Part shown: piece after piece, positions 1-11,088 of the stretch
How the letters are laid out: the number at the start of each line of letters is the position of its first letter
How positions within the stretch are numbered: the stretch's first letter is position 1
The notes under the pieces: generated by a model
Seen by the model: only the letters and a program-made list of their open reading frames with translations
What the model was told of the DNA's origin: nothing
Databases searched by the model: none
Made by a program: the position numbers and the translations under genes
Assembly: GCA_026122225.1 (NCBI GenBank)
Contig: JANEZZ010002672.1
Location: 763,408-827,407 of the forward strand
DNA length: 64,000 bases
Direction: 5' to 3'
Source of the DNA: Heloderma charlesbogerti
Lineage: Eukaryota; Chordata; Lepidosauria; Squamata; Helodermatidae

Positions 1-344
1 CTAAGACCACTACGATTCATGGCTAAGGTGAAATCTGCTCATGATTTCATGATTGCTCAGGACCTCTCAACTCATGAATGGAACTACTATGCATGCAACT
101 CCATTACCCAATAGAAGAAATAGCTTTATCTCCCTTGTATCTCCACACCAAATATTCTCAAATTTTGTGCTAGAGGTTTGCATTAATTCTGGGAAAGAAT
201 GAAAAATTGAGGCAAATGGACTTCATTCAGTTCAATTTTTCATTCATTCCAAAATGAATGCATTGAGTGTTCACTTGATACAAATGGATATGTTATTCAT
301 TGTCTCATTTTTACCCGTTCATCACTCATTTCAGGGGTGGGGGG
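1..344. other. no recognised feature (left arm)
   Basis: AT-rich sequence with short repeats of ATTCATT-type words around 220-270. I see no gene or named repeat. It is the mirror of 15399-15742. Confidence 0.5.
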
Positions 345-608
345 AGAGCCTTACCTGTCGCTCAGTGGATGCCTCCTGATGGCCACCATTTTGCCCCCGA
401 TGCTCCAGACATTGCATTGCTCTAGGGTATTATTAGTGGAACAATGGCAGCCACCAATGGGGCCACCATTTTTTTATGCTGGCTGCCATTTTTTCCAGAA
501 TGCCCCAGAATGATGCAACGTCCAAGGCATTTAGGAAAATAAAATGGTGGCTAGGAAGCAGACCCTAAAATCATCCCTGCTACAGGTAAGTTGTCTTACC
601 CTCTGATG
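345..608. mobile_element. foldback DNA element (left arm)
   Basis: The two halves are imperfect reverse complements. CTTACCTGTCGC near 351 pairs with the CTACAGGTAAG end near 590, and a CCACCATTTT / AAAATGGTGG core lies on both sides of a centre near 465. No transposase frame is present. Fits a non-autonomous foldback or MITE-type element; superfamily not determined. Confidence 0.5.
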
Positions 609-1423
609 TATGAGAGACAGCCACCCTATGCTCCAATACCAGTAATGCAAAAAATGGAATAAAATAACAGACAATGTGGGAGAGGGAGGAAAGAGTGAAG
701 TCATCTTCAGAGCACCAAGTCAGGATGGAGTTCACATGTTGTTTTATCCAGACACTTTTGACCACTGCATGACTCCTGAGGAACCAGATATAATTCTTAA
801 AGGTTAAGCACCACAAACAAATTTACCTCATGATGAGAAAAATGTCAGGGAAAAGAATTAATTAAATCTGAAAAGATGTCCACGTGTAGCCAAAGACTTA
901 CCTTGCAGTTAAATCAAGATCTTACAGTTTCTAAAATGTCAAATTCATTTTTAAAGCCAAAAAAGAGGCAAAAGAAGAAATGGAAGGGCAGAACATTCTT
1001 TGTGCAAGGATGATAATAACAAAAACCGTTAATGCTATATTTGAGCATCTCCCCCTGAAAATAAACATCGAGTATCAAAAGCAAGGTACTGTGACACAGC
1101 GCATATTTGCAAACTTATAAATCCTTAATGAGAAAAATAAAAACTGTTGAATGCCAAAGACATTTAGTCTCTGATTCATGTGATTCAGAAACGTTTTGTA
1201 GAACTGGGACACACTCAGCAATAAATATAAACATGCAATGGGAATTGGTAAGAAGAAAGATGCACAAAACATCTTAATGTCCCACAATAATTCAGCAAAA
1301 AGTGCAGGGTTGTAATCTGGGGGTTCTTCTGGACCCGGCCTTGACCCCAGGGGCCCAGGTGTCAGCTGTTGCCAAGTGTGTCTTTGCACAGCTGAAGCTG
1401 GTGAACCATGACAATGGTTCATC
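609..1423. other. no recognised feature (left arm)
   Basis: AT-rich stretch without recognisable repeat or coding sequence. Short open frames here have no recognisable domain. Mirrored at 14320-15134. Confidence 0.4.
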
Positions 1424-1740
1424 ATTATGAATGGTGGCTATTTATGAATTGCCAAAAAGAGGACACCATTTTGTATAAAATTTGCATATGCTAATTTATA
1501 TGTATAGATGAAAATTTAGAACAAATTGTTACAATGTAAATAGAAATACAATACATCTCATCACAGTACGGAAGACCTGTGTGCCTGGCTGTTCAGCCTG
1601 CTGTCCAGGAACTAACTGTTGATGGGCAACAGTTCTGATGGTTCTTTATCTTGAAAAAGGAATTGGACAGAACAGCCCTTCAAACAGAAGGCTATCCGCT
1701 GTAAAAGAACACATGGCCATGCTAGTTCAGGCTATAGATC
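1424..1740 (-). mobile_element. dispersed repeat with GGTGGC ends (left arm copy)
   Basis: Antisense relative to two other copies, 26187-26518 and 43073-43468. Shared landmarks are GTCCTCTTTTT next to one end, an AT-rich middle with TAGATG/TATTTCTATTTA words, the GCTGTTCAG..CCTG segment and a TCCTCTGT/TACAG end. No coding capacity. Probably a non-autonomous DNA element. Confidence 0.5.
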
Positions 1741-2815
1741 TACCCGTGGTGACACATGCTTTGTTACATCATATCTGGATTACTGCAATGCGCTCTACAT
1801 AGAGCTGCCTATGAAAAGTATCCAGAAACCACAACTGTGCCAGAATAGAACAGCCACATATTGGTGGGAGCCACATACTGGGAACACATGGCTCTCTTTT
1901 TGAAACAACTGCATGGGTTTCCAATACATTTATGGGACCAAGTCAGAGTGTTGTTAAAACCATCATGCTTCGGGACCAGGATATCTGAACAACTGCCTTC
2001 CCCCAGTACAAACCTGCTCATGTACTGGGATCTTCAGTGGAGGCCCTCCTGTGTGCACCAATGCCCTCAGGAGAATACTTAGATGGTGCTAGGGAGAGGG
2101 CCTTCTCAGTCAGGAAGGTTTGTTTTGCCCTCTCTTTAATGGCCTTCCATTGGATTGTTAAAAGCGTCCTTTTTAAGAAGGCTTTGGGGTCATGAGGGCG
2201 CAGGTCTGGTAACAGGTTCAGTAGGGCCTTTGCCTCCCAGTGGCCCCCCTCAGGGGCATCCCCCTCTTCCTCAGTGGTAATGCCACCCCCTCCCTTTACT
2301 TTGATGGTGGCAGGCGGCTGCAATAGCAGCAGCCCAAAATAGCCATAATATCTCTGGGGCCCCTAATATAGCACTGTTCTAGAGTGAAACTATGTGAGGG
2401 CCCTGGAGGCATTGTGGGGGAATTAAAATGGTGGGTACCAGCCACAGCCACCCAGGTGCCAGCACTGGGAGGAATGCCAGGCCCGTATGGCTGTAGACAG
2501 CATTTGGGGTTACCGCCGGTAGACTTTCCTGGAAGCAACAGCCTGGCTGTACTCACCCCTAACCCCAGGCATGTGAGTAGGGTTTTGTTTTGTATTTTAG
2601 CTCTGAAGCTCACTTGTCTTAACTTGATAGAAGCTGTCTGGTCAAATTGTTTTTAATGGCTGCTTACATATTTTGTCTTTTTATTCTGCTGTTTCTAGTG
2701 TGTGAGTGTGTGCTGCCTGTCTTTAGTGTTTTATTGTTATATTGTAATTGGGTTTTTTTAAGCTACTTTAAGCTTTGAGGGGAAAGACGTGACAAAAATG
2801 CTGTAAATAAATAAA
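1741..2815 (+). mobile_element. degenerate L2 LINE 3' fragment (left arm)
   Basis: Around 1779 the forward frame encodes LDYCNALYIELPMKSIQKPQL, very close to LDYCNALYMGLPLKTVQKLQL of the better L2 copy at 48318-49733. The frame is soon broken by stops and indels. The 3' end is an AT-rich tail finishing with AAATAAATAAAC near 2810, as expected for L2. The segment 2160-2640 is less clearly L2. Overlapping short frames on both strands are by-products. An old, inactive copy. Confidence 0.65.
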
Positions 2816-3069
2816 CTCTGTGGAACCTACTTTTGGGAGGCCAAACTGCACATTCAGCTAGTTTTATTTACCTTTGTAAGCATGCATGGCCCCGATTTGA
2901 ATTTGGACCATGCTGCTCCAGGAGGAAGGGAGGATAAACCTTCACTCTCACCCATTTTCCCTGAAATTCCACCCCCCTATGGTGGGTTATCCACCACCAC
3001 CACCTCCAGATGATAGTGGAGGAATTACTTTACTCTGGTCCTGAGTAAATGTTCATAGGCTATGGCCAC

Positions 3070-3170
3070 TAGGCCGCAATTCTCTGCACACTTACCTGGA
3101 AGTAAGCCCCACTAAACACAGCAGGACTTACTTCCAAATTGACATGGATAGGATCAGGCTTCATGATAAA
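3070..3170. repeat. short dispersed repeat, AGTAAG-type
   Basis: Contains CTTACCTGGAAGTAAGCCCC and a downstream GACTTACTTCC, an imperfect palindrome. The same motif recurs at 54030-54125 and 56690-56749. Probably a fragment of a non-autonomous DNA element. Mirrored at 12573-12673. Confidence 0.45.
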
Positions 3171-3410
3171 TTGTCACAGCAAATAACTTGGCATTCTATT
3201 GAACTTGAATTGCCACTAAATTTTACCCATAGTGGAATGTATAACTAACTGGGATGGGGGTGTTGTGCTTGAACAAATCATCTGTAAATATTCAAGGGAG
3301 GATCAAATAATGTTATTCAGAGCTTGAAAGATGTTGCCTTACTAGAACTCAACAAACTGAATTCTTGCACTCCTGAGGAAGGTCTTCTTCAAAACACATT
3401 GGGCAACAGA

Positions 3411-3831
3411 GGGCTCAGTCCTATGGGGATAATGAGCTGTCTCCGAACTCAGAGGCAACCGACTATCCAGTGCAGGTTGGGCAGAGTGTGGAGGGGATCG
3501 TCTCCTCCATGCTCCGGCTGCCCTGCACTTGTGGCTAGACAGCCGATTTCAGCAGTCTAGCTGGGGTGGCTCGGAGTGGGGGGGGAGACTGGACGGCGCA
3601 TAGGAAGCATCCTCCCTGCCCCCGGGAATGCCCCCTTTTCCCCCACTCCGCACTGCTCTTATGAGTGCAAAGCCGGGGACAAACCACACCTCCTATGAGG
3701 CAGTGGGGGAGGGGGCAGGGAGGCATTTTTCTGGGAACTGACCTTGGAATGCTGGCTCCAAGGGCACTACCCAGAAAATGAAACATCCTATGGCTTTCTA
3801 GCCGCTGTCTAGCAGCCACAGGATTGTGCCC
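3411..3831. mobile_element. Harbinger-like non-autonomous element (left arm)
   Basis: Ends are GGGCTCAGTCC and GGATTGTGCCC (reverse complement GGGCACAATCC). The interior has palindromic halves, with AGACAGC/GCTGTCTAG and TCTAGC words near both ends. TTA follows the right end; the left flank is not a clean match. A related 438-bp copy at 53356-53793 has a clean TTA target duplication. GC-rich and without transposase; short frames inside are spurious. Confidence 0.65.
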
Positions 3832-4654
3832 TTACTGTTTTATTCAAGTTCTCTATGTTTTTCAATACTATTTTGAGGCTTTCCTCTCATCTCGCACATC
3901 TTGAAGCTGCCACCAAATGTCACCTAGAGAAAATGTGGAATGTCAAACTGAATATCTATATAAATTTCAGGGGAAGTCAAAAGAATTTGAACACTATTAG
4001 CACATTTTCTCAGGAACATTCTAAACTTAACATCCTCCACAAGAGGGCTTTTGAAAGGAATTCCCCAAAGAAACATAGAAAACTGAACTGAAAATCCACA
4101 TCTCAAAGTTCCATGAGGAAGGCCTGAGGTAGATGAAAACAATGGCTCAGAGAAGCAAGTAAGGCTCAGTGTAACTGACAGATAATTTTATAATGGACAC
4201 GATGTCGGGGAAATCATGGTCCAAAAGACTGGAGGTCACACATGTTCGGAGGATTGGGTAAAGCAAATATTCATGCATGAGATTGCTCTCCTGAGAGAAG
4301 AACATCTCCAAAATGGTGGCACACATATATAGACATATAAGAGGCAGCTTCTGGGCAGGGCAGTTCTGCCTTCAAGGCGGCCTCCATGCAAGGGTTACAC
4401 AGCCAATAGCAACATTTGGTGGCAACTTACAACCAATCATATTAAGATAACACAGCAAAGGTTCTGCACATGCTCAGTTATACCTTACTCACATGGGCAT
4501 GATGATCTCACGTGGGCATGATGATCTCATCATGACTCTTGGCACATACGCAATGGTATCTGTTATGAGTGACCTGAGTACTTCAAGGCACTTCCTTGCA
4601 TGAACACAATAGAATTCCGAATGTGCTTTGTCCATCTCCAGCTATTGGAAATAG
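3832..4654. other. no recognised feature (left arm)
   Basis: AT-rich, apparently single-copy sequence. A 16-bp direct repeat (GTGGGCATGATGATCT type) sits at about 4493-4530. Mirrored at 11089-11911. Confidence 0.4.
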
Positions 4655-5036
4655 TCTCTTACTGTTCGCCCACAGGGGCTTGTTTGCTTGTGTGAAGCCT
4701 TTTTATCCTGTCCCTCAGCCAAAAAGGTTTCCAGAGTGGCTTACATAAAATCAGTAAAATAGGATAGTTCCTGCCCACAGGCTGACAATTTATTTTATTT
4801 ATTTATTTATTGCATGTATATCCTGCCTTTTTTCCTCTTGCAAGGAACCCAAGGCGGCTTACATGATCCTCCTCCTCTCCCTTTTATCCTCACAACAACA
4901 ACCCTGTGAGGTAGGTTGGGCTGAGAGTCTGTGACTGGCCCAAAGTCACCCAGTGAGCTTCCATGGCCGAGTGGGGACTAGAACCCGGATCTCTGGGCTC
5001 CCAGTCCAACACTCTAGCCAACACGATCTGGAGAAA
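4655..5036 (-). mobile_element. tRNA-headed MIR-like SINE plus LINE-type tail (left arm)
   Basis: Read on the minus strand, the 5' end near 5033 has a tRNA-like head with a GGCTAGAGTGTTGG A-box region and a GGTTCTAGTCCCC B-box region. This is followed by the conserved core GGGTGACTTTGGGCCAGTCA and CCTACCTCACAGGGTTG, then an AAATAAAT tail at about 4792-4810. The block 4655-4790 (TAAGCCACTCTGG on the minus strand) resembles the LINE tail at 51790-51895 and may be a second element. SINEs of this type are transcribed by RNA polymerase III and mobilised by LINE machinery. Confidence 0.7.
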
Positions 5037-5282
5037 TCAGCAAGGTGAAGCTTTCCAGGGCATGGAGATAAGTATTACCACTTGCTGAAAACTATAGATC
5101 ATCAAGCTGCTTTTAAGGGCACAGGAGCCAGCTGAGAAATTGGCAACCCCTGATTTTCTAGTCTTTTACTGCTTCCTCCACAACAGTACATGCTAAAGCT
5201 GCTTTCAGCATTTGCTTGTACTCTGAAATTGCCCCACTTATGCTTTTCCTAAGATGGCTATTTTCCATTGGTAGATGTTACT

Positions 5283-5834
5283 AGGGATTTACGGATCCCC
5301 TTACCTGGGGTCCGTGGGGGGGTCTGCAGGCGGGGGGAGGTGATCCGGTCCTCCCCCCGGAATCCTCTCCAGCCAGCTCCACTCCGCTGGGAGTCCACGG
5401 AGCCGCCGGCCAACTCCGGCCGCTGCTGGACTTCTGGTCATGGCCAGTCTGCGGACACAAATGGCGTCCGGCATAGGGGACTCCATTTGCATCCTGCCCT
5501 TGGCCGTGATTGGCTACGTAAATATTTATATAGCCTATCACGGCCAACGGCAGGGACACAAATGGCATCTGCTACGCCATTTGTGTCCCTGCTCTTTGTC
5601 GTGATATGCTACGTAAATATTTACGCCATTTTGCTACGCTGGACGCCATTTTGTTCCACAGCCCAGCAGCGGATGGCTGCGGAACAAAGACGGCGACCTG
5701 GACCAGCCGCCTCCAGGTAGATTCCGTCCCGGGGGGTTGCAGGGGGGTAGTCCATTCCGCCACGGACTCCAGGGGGCCGGATTCCAAAGAATCTGGCCTC
5801 ATTGGAGTCCATGGCTGATTTTTCTGCCATCCCT
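5283..5834. mobile_element. GC-rich foldback element with 10-bp target duplication (left arm)
   Basis: The 552-bp element begins AGGGAT and ends ATCCCT. It is flanked by the direct repeat AGATGTTACT (5273-5282 and 5835-5844). Inside are several inverted motifs, such as ACAAATGGC / GCCATTTGT and TACGTAAATATTTA repeated at about 5515 and 5611. A 10-bp target duplication would suit a Mutator-like or hAT-like element better than Harbinger or Tc1. The long frames on both strands are consequences of the GC-rich palindromic sequence, not genes. Confidence 0.6.
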
Positions 5835-5844
5835 AGATGTTACT

Positions 5845-7084
5845 GGGCATGTTCATTAATGTGTGAGGAACTAGATTTACATGCTAGTAGTGACGTGTTT
5901 GAGTTTTGGAGGAGGCTTCTTAGAAGAGGAGTTCTTTCACAGAAAACATAATTCTACAAGCATCTATTGCTTGAAAGTATCAAACTTTGAATGAGCTCCC
6001 TTCAACATCAGCATCCCAGTTGCTTATGGCTCAGGCAAGTTCACTTATCATATATGAAAATATATAAAAGTGAACATTTTTCAGAGAAAAAGTACAAGAA
6101 AATCATGAGAGCTTACATGTTCCCCCAAATAAGCCTGCAGACAGTTATTTCCAATCCACATGTAAAGCTAAGGGCATATATTTACCTTACAAACCCTACA
6201 CCCATATGTTTACTATATTTTGCGTGTGTATCTCACACACAAAGTTTATACAGAGATGATACTAAATTTATTTGTTAACTACCTTGAGACCCTTTAAGCT
6301 ATAAGATGGGACAGAATGAATAAACAAACAAACAAATGCCACCTTTTAAAAAACAAAACTTTCTAAATCAGGCCATCTCTTAAAGCACTTATATCCAGTC
6401 CTTAAATATTTCATAAACTATTTCCCCATGCGTATACAAAAATGACTCATTCTTTCGCTAATTGCCAATATGTCACTGCTAAATATACATGTGCAGTTGA
6501 CGGACTGGCCCACCATTCGCTGCTTACAGGAGAGAAGATGGTTGGGGCTTGTGGGGGGAGGTGCAGCAGCAGCAGCAAAAAAAGTGTGTGGGGGGGAAGC
6601 AGCTGTCACAATAGTATTGGTGCTCAGGCAGAGTAAGCAGCCCAGGCGGGCACAAATTCCATTATCTCAGCCTTATCCTCTAATCCTACCATTCTATGGA
6701 GACGTGTTGTTACAGGCCCCAGCTGCCATGCCCTGTTAGTTACCATCAGCTGTTCACCACAGTGGACTCTCAAGGGAACACCAAGTCCGCAGCTTTCATC
6801 TATGGACTACAGATGTTAAATCAATTCTGCTCTCTCCCAACCACCACTCCCTCCCACCCCTTCACACACATACACAAAATTTGGGCATATTTTCTGCAGA
6901 CCCTCAATCACTGCATTAATGTTTTGCCATAGAAGGGGGAGGTGTCCATGCAAGACATTGATACTAGCTCTGTGTTTCTTTCTTATTGTTATTTAAGCTA
7001 CAGCTAGCAGAATTATATATTCTCATTTCTGACTTGATCAGGAGGTTAAGGGATTGCAGCTGCCAGACTACTCTCTTGTTTTAC
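5845..7084. other. mostly unrecognised; LINE/SINE tail at 6270-6340
   Basis: No gene recognised. Positions 6270-6340 read like a retroposon 3' end (ACTACCTTGAGACC followed by ATAAACAAACAAACAAAT). A CAGCAGCAGCAGC run lies near 6563. Mirrored at 8659-9898. Confidence 0.4.
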
Positions 7085-7201
7085 TTTATTTATTTATTTA
7101 TTTATTTAATCCCTATTAAACTCTTAAGACTCAACTATCTAAAGATGCTATTCTCTCCTTAATTGCCGCTGTTGCTGGTAAATCTCTCTCTCTCTCTCTC
7201 T
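7085..7201. repeat. (TTTA)n and (TC)n microsatellites (left arm)
   Basis: A TTTA tetranucleotide run at 7085-7108 and a TC dinucleotide run at 7183-7201. Confidence 0.85.
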
Positions 7202-7584
7202 AGCTTCTGAGATGCTGAAGGTGAAGGAAATGTGTAGCTTCATTCAATCTTTGCTCCTCCAAGATCTGCATACATTACTCTACAACCACGAATGTAGGGG
7301 CTGTGATTGAATTTGCCTTCCCTATTACTGAATTAGTGTCAGCTATGGTGGAGGGTCATCCATACATGGGGCAGAGTAAAGGACACAAAAAGGCACACTG
7401 ATGCAATGGTTGATAGTACAGATCTGAGATTTTGTTCAACCATTGAAAGTTGGGAAGGCAGATGCAAACGAAATCAGAACTCCTGCGACTTTAATAGTAG
7501 TGTAGAAGAGGACATTTTCAGTAGGCTCTGATTACTGCATAACAAGTTCCACTGGCCCAAATTCTCCATCTGCATAAATTTAAA
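7202..7584. other. no recognised feature (left arm)
   Basis: No repeat family or coding exon recognised. Mirrored at 8159-8541. Confidence 0.4.
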
Positions 7585-7765
7585 GATACAGGAGCTGGTG
7601 CTGTGCCAAGAATTTCTTCCACATTTAAAAAAAAGCATTCTCATTCAATTTGATAGAAAATAAATTGCTTTCGAGAAGAAATTCAGAGAACAAATTTCAG
7701 AGAACTTCTGGGTTGGGGTTGGGTTATAAGGTGGCTAAGCAGTGTGCATGAATGTCCTGTCTTGG
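7585..7765 (-). repeat. dispersed repeat shared with 21610-21810 (left arm)
   Basis: In reverse it matches 21610-21810. Shared words in order are GACAGGACA, CCCAACCCCAACCC, TCTCTGAAATTT, TCGAAAGCAATTT, AAATTGAATGAGAATG and an ATGTGG.AGAAAT block. Family unknown to me. Confidence 0.5.
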
Positions 7766-7814
7766 GGTAAAATCCAACATAACTCCTACTTAGAGTAGAC
7801 CCATTGAAATGAAT
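7766..7814 (+). mobile_element. Harbinger-like element cut at the adapter junction
   Basis: Begins GGGTAAAATCCAACATAACT and runs through CCCATTGAAATGAAT, matching the terminal part of the 38445-38632 element in reverse (GGGTAGTATCCAATGTTAGT, CAATTGAAATGAAT). It stops at the adapter boundary. This is what the end of a randomly broken insert would look like. Confidence 0.55.
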
Positions 7815-7928
7815 ATCTCTCTCTTTTCATCAACATCAACCGCACACCGTCCTCCGGGGTGTGTGTTTTTATTTTTTCACTCACCCCGGTGGTCGGTGTG
7901 CGGTTGTTGTTGTTGAAAAGAGAGAGAT
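7815..7928. other. retained sequencing hairpin adapter (SMRTbell-like)
   Basis: Two 51-nt arms (7815-7865 and 7878-7928) fold on a 12-nt loop of five T, one A and six T. The stem is perfect except for five T.T mismatches at 7830/7913, 7836/7907, 7850/7893, 7853/7890 and 7862/7881. All mismatches being T against T suggests design rather than mutation. The left end reads ATCTCTCTCTTTTC and the right end contains GTTGTTGTTGTTG followed by AGAGAGAT. From memory, these are the ends of the PacBio SMRTbell hairpin adapter. The middle differs from the classic 45-nt version, so this would be a longer variant. The outermost A/T could come from A-tailing and T-overhang ligation. It is not genomic DNA. 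Confidence 0.92.
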
Positions 7929-7977
7929 ATTCATTTCAATGGGTCTACTCTAAGTAGGAGTTATGTTGGATTTTACC

Positions 7978-8158
7978 CCAAGACAGGACATTCATGCACA
8001 CTGCTTAGCCACCTTATAACCCAACCCCAACCCAGAAGTTCTCTGAAATTTGTTCTCTGAATTTCTTCTCGAAAGCAATTTATTTTCTATCAAATTGAAT
8101 GAGAATGCTTTTTTTTAAATGTGGAAGAAATTCTTGGCACAGCACCAGCTCCTGTATC
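7978..8158 (+). repeat. dispersed repeat shared with 21610-21810 (right arm)
   Basis: Mirror of 7585-7765, here in the same orientation as the copy at 21610-21810. Confidence 0.5.
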
Positions 8159-9908
8159 TTTAAATTTATGCAGATGGAGAATTTGGGCCAGTGGAACTTG
8201 TTATGCAGTAATCAGAGCCTACTGAAAATGTCCTCTTCTACACTACTATTAAAGTCGCAGGAGTTCTGATTTCGTTTGCATCTGCCTTCCCAACTTTCAA
8301 TGGTTGAACAAAATCTCAGATCTGTACTATCAACCATTGCATCAGTGTGCCTTTTTGTGTCCTTTACTCTGCCCCATGTATGGATGACCCTCCACCATAG
8401 CTGACACTAATTCAGTAATAGGGAAGGCAAATTCAATCACAGCCCCTACATTCGTGGTTGTAGAGTAATGTATGCAGATCTTGGAGGAGCAAAGATTGAA
8501 TGAAGCTACACATTTCCTTCACCTTCAGCATCTCAGAAGCTAGAGAGAGAGAGAGAGAGATTTACCAGCAACAGCGGCAATTAAGGAGAGAATAGCATCT
8601 TTAGATAGTTGAGTCTTAAGAGTTTAATAGGGATTAAATAAATAAATAAATAAATAAAGTAAAACAAGAGAGTAGTCTGGCAGCTGCAATCCCTTAACCT
8701 CCTGATCAAGTCAGAAATGAGAATATATAATTCTGCTAGCTGTAGCTTAAATAACAATAAGAAAGAAACACAGAGCTAGTATCAATGTCTTGCATGGACA
8801 CCTCCCCCTTCTATGGCAAAACATTAATGCAGTGATTGAGGGTCTGCAGAAAATATGCCCAAATTTTGTGTATGTGTGTGAAGGGGTGGGAGGGAGTGGT
8901 GGTTGGGAGAGAGCAGAATTGATTTAACATCTGTAGTCCATAGATGAAAGCTGCGGACTTGGTGTTCCCTTGAGAGTCCACTGTGGTGAACAGCTGATGG
9001 TAACTAACAGGGCATGGCAGCTGGGGCCTGTAACAACACGTCTCCATAGAATGGTAGGATTAGAGGATAAGGCTGAGATAATGGAATTTGTGCCCGCCTG
9101 GGCTGCTTACTCTGCCTGAGCACCAATACTATTGTGACAGCTGCTTCCCCCCCACACACTTTTTTTGCTGCTGCTGCTGCACCTCCCCCCACAAGCCCCA
9201 ACCATCTTCTCTCCTGTAAGCAGCGAATGGTGGGCCAGTCCGTCAACTGCACATGTATATTTAGCAGTGACATATTGGCAATTAGCGAAAGAATGAGTCA
9301 TTTTTGTATACGCATGGGGAAATAGTTTATGAAATATTTAAGGACTGGATATAAGTGCTTTAAGAGATGGCCTGATTTAGAAAGTTTTGTTTTTTAAAAG
9401 GTGGCATTTGTTTGTTTGTTTATTCATTCTGTCCCATCTTATAGCTTAAAGGGTCTCAAGGTAGTTAACAAATAAATTTAGTATCATCTCTGTATAAACT
9501 TTGTGTGTGAGATACACACGCAAAATATAGTAAACATATGGGTGTAGGGTTTGTAAGGTAAATATATGCCCTTAGCTTTACATGTGGATTGGAAATAACT
9601 GTCTGCAGGCTTATTTGGGGGAACATGTAAGCTCTCATGATTTTCTTGTACTTTTTCTCTGAAAAATGTTCACTTTTATATATTTTCATATATGATAAGT
9701 GAACTTGCCTGAGCCATAAGCAACTGGGATGCTGATGTTGAAGGGAGCTCATTCAAAGTTTGATACTTTCAAGCAATAGATGCTTGTAGAATTATGTTTT
9801 CTGTGAAAGAACTCCTCTTCTAAGAAGCCTCCTCCAAAACTCAAACACGTCACTACTAGCATGTAAATCTAGTTCCTCACACATTAATGAACATGCCCAG
9901 TAACATCT

Positions 9909-10460
9909 AGGGATGGCAGAAAAATCAGCCATGGACTCCAATGAGGCCAGATTCTTTGGAATCCGGCCCCCTGGAGTCCGTGGCGGAATGGACTACCCCC
10001 CTGCAACCCCCCGGGACGGAATCTACCTGGAGGCGGCTGGTCCAGGTCGCCGTCTTTGTTCCGCAGCCATCCGCTGCTGGGCTGTGGAACAAAATGGCGT
10101 CCAGCGTAGCAAAATGGCGTAAATATTTACGTAGCATATCACGACAAAGAGCAGGGACACAAATGGCGTAGCAGATGCCATTTGTGTCCCTGCCGTTGGC
10201 CGTGATAGGCTATATAAATATTTACGTAGCCAATCACGGCCAAGGGCAGGATGCAAATGGAGTCCCCTATGCCGGACGCCATTTGTGTCCGCAGACTGGC
10301 CATGACCAGAAGTCCAGCAGCGGCCGGAGTTGGCCGGCGGCTCCGTGGACTCCCAGCGGAGTGGAGCTGGCTGGAGAGGATTCCGGGGGGAGGACCGGAT
10401 CACCTCCCCCCGCCTGCAGACCCCCCCACGGACCCCAGGTAAGGGGATCCGTAAATCCCT
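9909..10460. mobile_element. GC-rich foldback element (right arm)
   Basis: Mirror of 5283-5834. The target duplication reads AGTAACATCT at 9899-9908 and 10461-10470. Confidence 0.6.
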
Positions 10461-10706
10461 AGTAACATCTACCAATGGAAAATAGCCATCTTAGGAAAAG
10501 CATAAGTGGGGCAATTTCAGAGTACAAGCAAATGCTGAAAGCAGCTTTAGCATGTACTGTTGTGGAGGAAGCAGTAAAAGACTAGAAAATCAGGGGTTGC
10601 CAATTTCTCAGCTGGCTCCTGTGCCCTTAAAAGCAGCTTGATGATCTATAGTTTTCAGCAAGTGGTAATACTTATCTCCATGCCCTGGAAAGCTTCACCT
10701 TGCTGA

Positions 10707-11088
10707 TTTCTCCAGATCGTGTTGGCTAGAGTGTTGGACTGGGAGCCCAGAGATCCGGGTTCTAGTCCCCACTCGGCCATGGAAGCTCACTGGGTGACTT
10801 TGGGCCAGTCACAGACTCTCAGCCCAACCTACCTCACAGGGTTGTTGTTGTGAGGATAAAAGGGAGAGGAGGAGGATCATGTAAGCCGCCTTGGGTTCCT
10901 TGCAAGAGGAAAAAAGGCAGGATATACATGCAATAAATAAATAAATAAAATAAATTGTCAGCCTGTGGGCAGGAACTATCCTATTTTACTGATTTTATGT
11001 AAGCCACTCTGGAAACCTTTTTGGCTGAGGGACAGGATAAAAAGGCTTCACACAAGCAAACAAGCCCCTGTGGGCGAACAGTAAGAGA
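10707..11088 (+). mobile_element. tRNA-headed MIR-like SINE plus LINE-type tail (right arm)
   Basis: Mirror of 4655-5036 in sense orientation. The A-box region GTTGGCTAGAGTGTTGG is near 10722, the B-box region GGGTTCTAGTCCCC near 10758, and the tail AATAAATAAATAAAAT near 10932. Confidence 0.7.

Noticed and set aside
5268..5720. 150-codon frame in the GC-rich foldback (and its mirror)
   Set aside because: Open frames exist on both strands through a palindromic GC-rich element; no domain, start context or partner exons.
7815..7928. A natural cruciform, replication origin or hairpin gene
   Set aside because: All stem mismatches are T.T and the ends match a library adapter; a biological hairpin would not show this.
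10720..10790. A tRNA gene
   Set aside because: The A- and B-box-like region continues into a SINE body with an AAATAAAT tail, and no cloverleaf acceptor stem is formed.
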